Assembly (NCBI RefSeq): GCF_003970865.1
Contig: NZ_RXLZ01000044.1
Coordinates: 1 to 42,982, forward strand
Length of the DNA: 42,982 nt
Direction: 5' to 3'
DNA from: Stenotrophomonas maltophilia
GTDB taxonomy: Bacteria; Pseudomonadota; Gammaproteobacteria; Xanthomonadales; Xanthomonadaceae
Numbering within the stretch: position 1 is the stretch's first letter; each line of letters opens with the position of its first letter. The notes beneath the pieces are model-generated. The model saw nothing but the letters and a program-made list of their open reading frames with translations, was not told the DNA's origin and did no database searches. This document shows positions 1 to 6,812 of this stretch, in pieces. A program made the position numbers and the translations under genes.

Positions 1-28
1 CCCCCCCCCCCCCCCCCCCCCCCCCCCC
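1..28. other. Poly-C run at contig start (probable artefact)
   Basis: The window begins with 28 consecutive C residues, followed by roughly 30 bases with several G and T runs. No bacterial feature explains a C28 tract. Poly-G/poly-C at a draft contig edge is typical of low-signal Illumina reads. Sequence from about 60 to 224 looks like ordinary Stenotrophomonas intergenic DNA, and I see no gene in it. Confidence 0.75.
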
Positions 29-224
29 AGCTTTCCGGGGGTTTTTGGCGGGGTCGCACTTTGGCCAAACGGTTGACCCACGCCAGTGGGGGCTGCCGAG
101 CCAAGCGATCCGCTTCCGCTTTTGATCTTCTCTTTCTTTTCCGTGGTGGACGCGCCCGGCCAACCCCAAGGCTTCTGCCTTCAAACGCCGCCCACCACGA
201 GGGGCTGCGCCGTTGGCTGGAAAC

Positions 225-650
225 CTAGATCGGTGCCAGTGCAGTGAACGGTGCCCACGGCAGGTTGCGCAGCAGCGCATACCCGGGCAGCACCCAGAGC
301 CAGAACACGGGATTGGCCAGCACCCGCATCAGCGGATCGAGCACGCGTGGGCGGATGCCGGCGATGTTCAGCAGCATCAGCAACAGGAACGGCAGGCTGA
401 TGACCAGCAGCGGGTTCATCGCCATCGCGCCGGGCAGGTCGAAGTGGACCAGGGAATACAGGCAGCGCGTGCTGCCACAGCCCGGGCAGTACAGGCCGGT
501 CAGGGCGTACAGCGGGCAGCTCGGCAGTGGATTGCCGGCGACATACGGATTGACGTTGCGCAGGACCACCGTGGCACCCACGGCCAGGCCGGCGGAAACC
601 AGCAGCGGTGCCCAGCGGGCGAGTCGGGAACGAGCGGGAAGCGCGGACAT
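225..650 (-). CDS. DUF2752 family membrane protein
   Basis: A 141-residue hydrophobic protein of unknown function. It has about three membrane segments (near residues 10-30, 75-97 and 112-130). Between the first two sits the DUF2752 signature, a cysteine motif CPGCGSTR preceded by CPLYALTG. The family is known only as small inner-membrane proteins, often encoded beside TM2 or CD225 proteins, as here. It is the last gene of a minus-strand set with two dispanin-like genes; the gap to the upstream one is 43 bp. No Shine-Dalgarno sequence is visible before the ATG. Instead, a perfect 12-bp hairpin (657-684) ends about 6 bases upstream, so translation may be weak or coupled. Family call is good; function unknown. 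Confidence 0.8.
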   Translation of the reverse strand: MSALPARSRLARWAPLLVSAGLAVGATVVLRNVNPYVAGNPLPSCPLYALTGLYCPGCGSTRCLYSLVHFDLPGAMAMNPLLVISLPFLLLMLLNIAGIRPRVLDPLMRVLANPVFWLWVLPGYALLRNLPWAPFTALAPI

Positions 651-656
651 GCAACA

Positions 657-684
657 ACGGATCCGGCGCAGGCGCCGGATCCGT
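657..684 (-). terminator. 12-bp hairpin between dispanin and DUF2752 genes
   Basis: Perfect inverted repeat: arms 657-668 (ACGGATCCGGCG) and 673-684, loop of 4. It lies just downstream of the CD225 gene ending at 694 and a few bases upstream of the DUF2752 ATG at 650. On the minus strand it is followed by TTGTTGC rather than a clean T run. It could be a weak terminator, an attenuator or an mRNA processing/stability element. Confidence 0.45.
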
Positions 685-693
685 CCAGGCGTA

Positions 694-972
694 TCAGTAG
701 CTGCCGTTGCTCATCGCGCCCATGCCGCCGAGCACAACGAAGAACAGCACGTACAGCACGACCAGCACGACCCAGGCGATGGCCGACCACATGGCCCACT
801 TCTTGGCCTTGGCTGCGGAGTCCTGGGCGCCGGCGATGTCGCCAGCGGCCAGCTTGCCGTTGACCTGGGCGGCGTAGACGATCGACACGATGCCGGCCGG
901 CAGGCAGCAGAACAGGGTGGACAGGATCGCCCAGACCAGGTTGTTCGGGACCTGCGGAGTAGCAGTATTCAT
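694..972 (-). CDS. CD225/dispanin family small membrane protein (copy 2)
   Basis: A 92-residue protein with two membrane segments, near residues 12-35 and 60-85. The first carries the CD225/dispanin pattern: NNLVWAILSTLFCCLPAGIV, then IVYAAQVN and an AGD..GA..S..AK loop. Bacterial dispanins are uncharacterised relatives of eukaryotic IFITM proteins, which act on membrane curvature or fusion. The ATG at 972 has a good ribosome site (AAGGAGCTTGAACCC). A longer reading from 1182 overlaps the neighbouring gene and is not credible. The protein closely resembles the next gene upstream (34-bp gap), so the pair is probably a tandem duplication. Confidence 0.8.
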   Translation of the reverse strand: MNTATPQVPNNLVWAILSTLFCCLPAGIVSIVYAAQVNGKLAAGDIAGAQDSAAKAKKWAMWSAIAWVVLVVLYVLFFVVLGGMGAMSNGSY

Positions 973-1006
973 GGGTTCAAGCTCCTTGATGGGTGGTGGT
1001 GGTGAA

Positions 1007-1294
1007 TCATTGGTCGGAAAGAGCGCCCAGTACGGCCAAGCCGCCGAACAGCCCGAACCACAACAGCAACAGGACCGGCAGGGCCACGGCCGAAGCCACC
1101 GCCCACCAGCCCGCCTTGCGCGACGCACTGTAGGCCCCCGGAAGATCGCCGGCCGCGCGGCGGCCATCGACCTGGGAGGCATAGACGATCGACACCACGC
1201 CCAACGGCAGGCAGCAGAACAGCGTCGTCAGGATCGCCCAGACCAGATGGTTGGGGATGTAGACCGGACGGCTGAGCGGTGGCGGTTGATTCAA
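1007..1294 (-). CDS. CD225/dispanin family small membrane protein (copy 1)
   Basis: A 95-residue paralogue of the gene downstream, sharing NHLVWAILTTLFCCLPLG, the IVYASQVDGR..AGD segment and a second hydrophobic helix near residues 66-88. The N-terminus is proline-rich (MNQPPPLSRP). The start appears to be TTG: the codon before AAT CAA is TTG, GGAG lies 7 bases upstream, and the nearby ATG at 1307 is out of frame. It is the first gene of the small minus-strand cluster and probably carries the promoter, though I could not pick out convincing -35/-10 boxes. Function unknown. Confidence 0.78.
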   Translation of the reverse strand: MNQPPPLSRPVYIPNHLVWAILTTLFCCLPLGVVSIVYASQVDGRRAAGDLPGAYSASRKAGWWAVASAVALPVLLLLWFGLFGGLAVLGALSDQ

Positions 1295-1476
1295 AGCAAG
1301 ACTCCATTCCTTGGTGGCCAGCCGTGATGTACCGGCCGGACCTCCCCCCTGTGGGTGCGTAATCTACCGCAACCGACGTTGCATGTATGCGTTTACAGTC
1401 ACGACATGTCGCGTACGCCACTGGACGGTGACGTATGTGGGGGAGGTTGCCGGGCCCGCCTGGCGGGCCGGTTGCG

Positions 1477-3366
1477 TCAGGCGTGATCGCCGCGCAGGGC
1501 CCGCACCTGGGCCTCCAACACCGGGGCGCTGGTGGTGTGGCCATCCACGGCCGGTGCCGCCACCACCTCGACGGTGGCACGGAAACGGCGCGGCACGCGC
1601 ATGCGGCCGAGGCGGCTGTCGCGCCGGCTCCACATGCTCGACCACATGCCGCGCAGGGCCATCGGCACCACCGGCACCGGGCGCCGTTCGAGGATCTTCT
1701 CGACGCCGGACTTGAACGGTGCCATCGCACCATCCTTGGTCAGTGCACCTTCCGGGAAGATGCAGACCAGCTCGCCCTCGGCCAGTGCGGCGTCGATGTC
1801 ATCGAACGCGCGCTGCATCAACGCCGGGTCTTCGCGCGCACCGGCGATCGGGATCGCCTTGGCGGTACGGAAGATCCAGCGCATCACCGGGATGTTGAAG
1901 ATCTTGTAGTACATGACGAAGCGCACCGGGCGCGGAATCGTCGCCGACAGGATCAGTGCGTCCATGTAGCTGACATGGTTGCAGACCAGCAGCGCGGCGC
2001 CCTCGTCGGGAACGTTCGCTTCGATGCCGTGCGGACGCAGGCGGTACAGGGTGCGCACCATCAGCCAGCTGAGGAAGCGCATCAGGAATTCGGGGACGAT
2101 GGTGAAGATGTAGATCGCCACCAGAGCGTTGGCGATGGCCAGCGCCAGGAACTGCTGCGGAATGGTCCAGTGCAGCAGCTTGTGCGCGGCCAGTGACAGC
2201 AGGGCTGCGCCGACGATGAAGCCGGAATTCTGGATGTTCAGTGCGGCAAACACGCGCGACATCTGCGCCTTCGGTGTGCGGCTCTGGATCAGCGCGAACA
2301 GCGGCACCACGAAGATGCCGGTGAACAGGCCGATGCCGATCAGGTCGATGACGATGCGGATGCTGCCCGGCTGCTGCAGGAACGTTCCGATGGTCAGTCC
2401 GTGCACGGTCGCTTCGCCACTGCGGGCGAAGTACAGGTCGAGCAGGAACGCGGTCATGCCGAACGCGCCCAACGGCACCAGGCCGATTTCCACCGTGCGT
2501 GCCGACAGCTTCTCGCACAGCAGCGAGCCGATGCCGGTGCCGACCGAGAACAGGGCCAGCGCAAAGATGTACAGAGTTGGCTCACCGCCGAGGTTGGTCA
2601 CGGCATAGGCCGGCAGCTGCGAGGTCAGCACGGTGCCGACGAACCAGAACCAGGACACGCCCAGGATTGAATTGCGCACCGCCTTCTGCTGGCGCGCCAT
2701 GCGCAGCACCGCCAGTGACTCCGGCAGCGGGTTCCAGTTGATCTTCAGGTTCGGGTCGCCGGCATCGACCTTGGGAATCAGGCGCGCGGCGATGTTGCCG
2801 CAGATCGCCAGGCCGATGATCGCGCAGGCCGCCACCACCGTGCCGTGGCTGCCGGCCACAGTGAACACCAGGCCGCCGACGATCATGCCGGAGAGGATCG
2901 ACATCGAGGTGCCCATTTCAACCAGACCGTTGCCGCCGGTCAGCTCTTCGGGCTTGAGCACCGAGGGCAGCACCGAGTACTTCACCGGGCCGAACAGGGT
3001 TGACTGCATGCCGGTGCAGAACAAGGCGACCAGCAGCACCGGCAGGCTCTGGGTGAGGAAGCCGGTGGCCGCCAGCGACATGATCACGATCTCCATGGTG
3101 GTGGTGATCACGATCAGCCGCGATTTTTCCAGTTTGTCGGCGATCTGCCCGGCCAGTGCCGAGAACAGGAAGTACGGCAGGATGAAGATGGCAGGTGCCA
3201 GCGTGGCATACAGCCCCAGTTCTTCCTCCGGCACGGCCATGAACAGCAACATGCTGATGATCGCCTGCCGGTACACGTTGTCGTTGAACGCTCCGAGCGC
3301 CTGGACGACGAAGAACGGCAGGAAACGGCGCTGGCGCAGCAGGGCGAACTGGTTGTGACCGGACAT
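1477..3366 (-). CDS. MFS transporter (LplT-like) fused to PlsC-type acyltransferase
   Basis: A 629-residue two-domain inner-membrane protein. Residues 1 to about 410 form a major-facilitator transporter with about 12 helices, beginning FFVVQALGAFNDNVYRQA, which is typical of lysophospholipid transporters such as LplT. Residues from about 425 are a 1-acylglycerol-3-phosphate acyltransferase domain with the catalytic NHxxxxD motif (NHVSYMDA) and the FPEG substrate motif (IFPEGALTKDG). The likely role is lysophospholipid uptake (flipping) and re-acylation, as LplT and Aas do together in Escherichia coli; this one has no AMP-ligase domain. The ATG at 3366 has a strong AAGGAGG site. The 42 extra codons upstream read through a SMAG repeat and are rejected. 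The exact substrate is inferred. Confidence 0.85.
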   Translation of the reverse strand: MSGHNQFALLRQRRFLPFFVVQALGAFNDNVYRQAIISMLLFMAVPEEELGLYATLAPAIFILPYFLFSALAGQIADKLEKSRLIVITTTMEIVIMSLAATGFLTQSLPVLLVALFCTGMQSTLFGPVKYSVLPSVLKPEELTGGNGLVEMGTSMSILSGMIVGGLVFTVAGSHGTVVAACAIIGLAICGNIAARLIPKVDAGDPNLKINWNPLPESLAVLRMARQQKAVRNSILGVSWFWFVGTVLTSQLPAYAVTNLGGEPTLYIFALALFSVGTGIGSLLCEKLSARTVEIGLVPLGAFGMTAFLLDLYFARSGEATVHGLTIGTFLQQPGSIRIVIDLIGIGLFTGIFVVPLFALIQSRTPKAQMSRVFAALNIQNSGFIVGAALLSLAAHKLLHWTIPQQFLALAIANALVAIYIFTIVPEFLMRFLSWLMVRTLYRLRPHGIEANVPDEGAALLVCNHVSYMDALILSATIPRPVRFVMYYKIFNIPVMRWIFRTAKAIPIAGAREDPALMQRAFDDIDAALAEGELVCIFPEGALTKDGAMAPFKSGVEKILERRPVPVVPMALRGMWSSMWSRRDSRLGRMRVPRRFRATVEVVAAPAVDGHTTSAPVLEAQVRALRGDHA

Positions 3367-3429
3367 GGAGCCTCCTTGACCGGCGCAGCCTAGCATTCCT
3401 GCCCGTGTGTCGGGACTGCGGTGGGGCGC

Positions 3430-3492
3430 ATCCACGCATGGCGTGGATCTACCCAGACCCCATGGCGGTGGGTGCGGACCGTTGGTCCGCAC
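3430..3492. repeat. SMAG-type REP palindromes (two)
   Basis: Two imperfect palindromes lie between the MFS-acyltransferase and SDR genes. The first (3430-3452) has arms ATCCACGC and GCGTGGAT and ends CTAC, the complement of GTAG. The second (3472-3492) has arms GTGCGGACC and GGTCCGCAC. Both forms recur elsewhere in the window. SMAG elements are abundant intergenic repeats of S. maltophilia. Confidence 0.85.
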
Positions 3493-3506
3493 TCGGCCTG
3501 AATGTC

Positions 3507-4301
3507 TCAGACGATATCGTCGACCACGCCGCCATCCACGCGCAGTGCCGCACCGGAAGTGGCGGAAGCCTGCGGCGAGGCCAGGTACACCACCATGTTG
3601 GCCACTTCCTCGACCGTGGCGGTGCGCTGGATCACCGAAGACGGCCGGTGGGCCATCACGAACTCGCGGCCGATCTGCTCCAGCGGCTTGCCGCTGCGCT
3701 GGCGTTCATCTTCGAACATCGCCGCGAAACCGTCGGACAGGGTCGGGCCGGGCAGCACCGCGTTGACGGTGACGCCGCTGCCGGCCACGCGCTTGGCCAG
3801 GCCGCGCGACAGCGACAGCTGCGCGGTCTTGCTGACACCGTAATGGATCATGTCGGCCGGAATGTTGCGTGCCGATTCGGACGAAATGAACAGTACGCGA
3901 CCCCAGCCGGCATCGACCATCGCCGGCAGCAGTGCCCGCGACAGGCGCACGCCGGACATCACATTGGTCTGCCAGTAGCGCTCCCAGGTTGCGTCTTCGG
4001 TCTCGAAGAAGTCCTCGGGGCCGAAAATGCCGGCGTTGTTGACCAGGATGTCGACCTTGGGCAGGCCCGCCAGCAGCGTGTCGACGCCGGCCGCATCGGA
4101 GAGGTCGGCGGCCACGCCGAGCACGTCGGCACCCGGAACGGCGGCGAGCAGGCGCTGGCGGGCGCGTTCGACGCTGTCGGTGCTGCGGCCGTTGAGAATG
4201 ACCCGCGCACCCGCGGTGGCCAGGCCCTGGGCGATCGCCAGGCCGATGCCGGCGGTGGAGGCGGTAACCAGCGCGGTACGGCCGGCGAGTTCGATCTTCA
4301 T
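3507..4301 (-). CDS. SDR family oxidoreductase
   Basis: A 264-residue classical short-chain dehydrogenase/reductase, close to the usual ~250. Near the N-terminus is the cofactor motif VTASTAGIG, in which the usual first glycine of TGxxxGIG is alanine. The structural NNAG motif (LVNNAGIFGP), a catalytic Ser region (VLFISSESARN) and the catalytic YxxxK (YGVSKTAQ) are all present. NGRSTD after the second strand suggests NADP preference. The substrate cannot be read from sequence; related proteins are annotated loosely as 3-oxoacyl-ACP-reductase-like. It stands alone between SMAG repeats and starts at an ATG with a weak GGGAG-like site. The family call is secure. Confidence 0.88.
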   Translation of the reverse strand: MKIELAGRTALVTASTAGIGLAIAQGLATAGARVILNGRSTDSVERARQRLLAAVPGADVLGVAADLSDAAGVDTLLAGLPKVDILVNNAGIFGPEDFFETEDATWERYWQTNVMSGVRLSRALLPAMVDAGWGRVLFISSESARNIPADMIHYGVSKTAQLSLSRGLAKRVAGSGVTVNAVLPGPTLSDGFAAMFEDERQRSGKPLEQIGREFVMAHRPSSVIQRTATVEEVANMVVYLASPQASATSGAALRVDGGVVDDIV

Positions 4302-4393
4302 GGGGAGTCCGGGAGCAGGGGATCACCCAGTATCCGCGCGGGAATGTGATCGGGGTGCATCGCCAAGCGCAACACACGGTTGCACACGGTGCA

Positions 4394-4416
4394 GTAGATC
4401 CACGCCACGCGTGGAT
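4394..4416. repeat. SMAG-type REP palindrome
   Basis: A single palindrome starting GTAGATCCACGC and closing GCGTGGAT, between the FUSC gene end (4442) and the SDR start (4301). Same family as those at 3430 and 6782. Confidence 0.8.
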
Positions 4417-4441
4417 GGAATGTCCGACCAGCAATGAGGGA

Positions 4442-6619
4442 TCAGGTCAGGCTGGTCACCGCCTCATTCGCCGCCGCCCGCACCTTCGGCAGCATCCGCA
4501 GCACCAGCGCCATCTGCGTGCGGATCAGCTGCAGCTTCGGCGGCATCGCCTCGTCGATCTGCTCCAGCTCGGCTGCCACCGCGCGGTCGGCGTCGTTGTC
4601 GTCCTCACTGACTGGCTGCCGTGCGGCCAGGGCCGAGGCCAGCTGCTGCAGCGCCTTGCGCACGCGTTCACCGGCGGCCAGCGCCAGCGGATCGCCGGCG
4701 TAGCTGTCCACCTGGTCGCGGTGCGCACCCAGCGCCGAGAGATGGCCGAGCAGCATGTTGGACAACGCCAGGAAATGGAAACCGGCATCGAGGTTGCGGC
4801 GCACGTGGCCCGGCTCGCGCAGCATGTTCGACAGCGCGGTGGACAGCGCGGCATCGGCGTTGTGCATGTCGCGGCGGGCGATGCGGTAGGCCAGGTCATC
4901 GCGCATGCCACTGCGGTACTGGCCCAGCACCGAATCCAGGTAGCGTGCAGCGGTGTCCAGCACGCGCGCCAGCACGAGGTGCAGCTGGCGGCCCTGCCAG
5001 TCGGGCAGGATCAGGAACGCGGCGGCGGCGGCAATCGCGCAGCCCAGCAGCGTATCGACCATGCGCGGCACGATCAGCACGAAGCCATCGCCGATCAGGT
5101 TGAAGCAGGTCAGGGCCATCACCGTGATCGCCGCCGATGCCACCAGGTAGCGGTCGGTGCGGGTGAAGAAGAACAACAGCGCCGACAGCAGCGCGATGAG
5201 CAGTTGCACGTGCAGCTGCGGGAACAGCTGCAGCAGCGCCCAGGTCAGTACCAGGCCGGCCACGGTGCCGACGATGCGTTGCGCCAGGCGCTGGCGGGTG
5301 GCGCCGAAGTTGGGGCGGCATACGAACACGATGGTCAGCAGCACCCATGAGCCGTTCTGGGCATTGAACAGGCGGATTGCCGCGAAACCGACGATCAGCG
5401 CCAATGCCATGCGCAGGCCGTGGCGGAACAGGACCGAGCCGGGCGTGAGCTGCTGGCGCACGCGCACGCCCATCTCGCGCAGGGTGTGCGGGTTGCTGTC
5501 GCGCAGGCGCGTATCGACGTTGTCCAGGCTGGCCTCGGAGCGCTCCGCATCCAGCAGGCGGCGTTCGATGCTGCGCAGGTTGTGCACCAGCAGGTCGAGC
5601 GAGCCAAGCAGTCGCTGCCATTGCGGCCGTTGCTGGTCGCGCAGGTAGGCCAGCGCATCGGCCAGATCGCGTCCGGCCTGCTGGTTGCTTTCGCCATACA
5701 CGAATGGACGGCGCAGGCGGATCGCCTCGCCCAGCCGCGCGCAGGCCTGGCCCTGCAGGTCGAGCAGGCGCTGGCAGCGGTACAGCACATCGCTGTGGAA
5801 GAAAGCATCGACCAGCGCACCGTACGGGTAGTGCGAGGAGCTGGCGCGCTCGTGGAAATCCTGTGCCATGTAATAGAGGCGCAGGTACAGGCCGGAGTTC
5901 ACGCCCGGCCGCCCGGAACGGCCGAAGCGGGCGAGAATCGCGGTCTTGGCCTCGTTCAACGCACCGACCACGCGCCGGTTCTGCTCGGCCAGGTCGAGCT
6001 GGCGACGTTGCAGGTCAGCCTCGCGCACCGGCTCGAACAGTGTTGCCTTCAACTGCAGGTAGCGCCCCAGTTCAACGTACAGGCGCGCCACGCGTTCGCG
6101 TACCGGACGGTTGGCGAACAGTGCGGTCCACAGGATCGACAGCAGGCCGTACCAGACCGCACCGGCCAGCAGGTGGCTGACCGCGTCCAGCGCGCTGTGC
6201 AGGTCGCTGGCGCCATGCTGCTCCAGCCCGATCATGGTGTAGATCGCCAGCGTTACCGTGGCCTGGGCGATCGATGCGTAGCGCTCGCCGAGCGCACCCA
6301 GCAGGGTCAGTCCGAACGTGGACAGCGCCAGCGCACCGATGAAGATCCATGGCCAGGGGAACAGCCAGATCACCGAGGCGGCGGCGAGGCAGAAGCACAG
6401 CAGCGACAGCAGTACCGCCTTGGTACGGCCCCACCAGTTGTCATCGGTCTCGGCGATGGCGCTGGCGATGATGCCGAGGAACACGCCGGGCAGGGCAGTG
6501 AGCGCATCCAGCTGCCAGCACACGGCAAGCGCTGCGGTCAGGGCGATGAACACGCGCAGGCCGTAACTGGCCTTTTCGTGGGCCCACAGGCGGCTGAGGC
6601 GGGATTCGCGGGCGGACAT
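4442..6619 (-). CDS. YccS/YhfK-type FUSC family inner-membrane protein
   Basis: A 725-residue membrane protein with the two-block layout of YccS/YhfK and FUSC proteins. An N-terminal block of about six helices (residues ~25-165) leads into a long soluble segment (~170-400). A second helix block follows (~405-530; WVLLTIVFVCRPNFGATRQRLAQRIVGTVAG is the FUSC signature region), and then a soluble tail. FUSC proteins relate to aromatic-acid exporters such as AaeB; the YccS subgroup has no proven substrate. I chose ATG 6619 (MSARESRLSRLW) because the upstream extension reads through SMAG repeats. It is a single gene bounded on both sides by such repeats. Confidence 0.85.
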   Translation of the reverse strand: MSARESRLSRLWAHEKASYGLRVFIALTAALAVCWQLDALTALPGVFLGIIASAIAETDDNWWGRTKAVLLSLLCFCLAAASVIWLFPWPWIFIGALALSTFGLTLLGALGERYASIAQATVTLAIYTMIGLEQHGASDLHSALDAVSHLLAGAVWYGLLSILWTALFANRPVRERVARLYVELGRYLQLKATLFEPVREADLQRRQLDLAEQNRRVVGALNEAKTAILARFGRSGRPGVNSGLYLRLYYMAQDFHERASSSHYPYGALVDAFFHSDVLYRCQRLLDLQGQACARLGEAIRLRRPFVYGESNQQAGRDLADALAYLRDQQRPQWQRLLGSLDLLVHNLRSIERRLLDAERSEASLDNVDTRLRDSNPHTLREMGVRVRQQLTPGSVLFRHGLRMALALIVGFAAIRLFNAQNGSWVLLTIVFVCRPNFGATRQRLAQRIVGTVAGLVLTWALLQLFPQLHVQLLIALLSALLFFFTRTDRYLVASAAITVMALTCFNLIGDGFVLIVPRMVDTLLGCAIAAAAAFLILPDWQGRQLHLVLARVLDTAARYLDSVLGQYRSGMRDDLAYRIARRDMHNADAALSTALSNMLREPGHVRRNLDAGFHFLALSNMLLGHLSALGAHRDQVDSYAGDPLALAAGERVRKALQQLASALAARQPVSEDDNDADRAVAAELEQIDEAMPPKLQLIRTQMALVLRMLPKVRAAANEAVTSLT

Positions 6620-6675
6620 GCAGGCTCGGTGGAAGGGTCTTCCACCATTATTGCGGGCCACGCGTGAAATATGGA

Positions 6676-6804
6676 GTGCGGACCAACGGTCCGCACCCAC
6701 CTTCCGGACCATGGTAGTGCCGGCCGCTGGCCGGCAGGCGCACTGTACGGAGAAAGCCGGCCAGCGGCCGGCTCTACCCCCGTAGATCCACGCCATGCGT
6801 GGAT
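6676..6804. repeat. Cluster of four SMAG-type REP palindromes
   Basis: Four palindromes in about 130 bp: 6676-6696 (GTGCGGACC...GGTCCGCAC), 6714-6736 (GTAGTGCCGGCC...GGCCGGCA), 6756-6776 (inverse orientation, ending CTAC) and 6782-6804 (GTAGATCCACGC...GCGTGGAT). The second and third form a facing pair able to fold into one long hairpin. The cluster fills most of the space between the end of the RND operon and the FUSC gene, where it may act as a 3'-end stabiliser or terminator. Confidence 0.85.
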
Positions 6805-6812
6805 GGGCCGTT

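Noticed and set aside
3430..6804. Palindrome clusters as a CRISPR array
   Set aside because: Units are palindromic, of mixed type and irregularly spaced, without unique spacers of constant length; they are REP elements.
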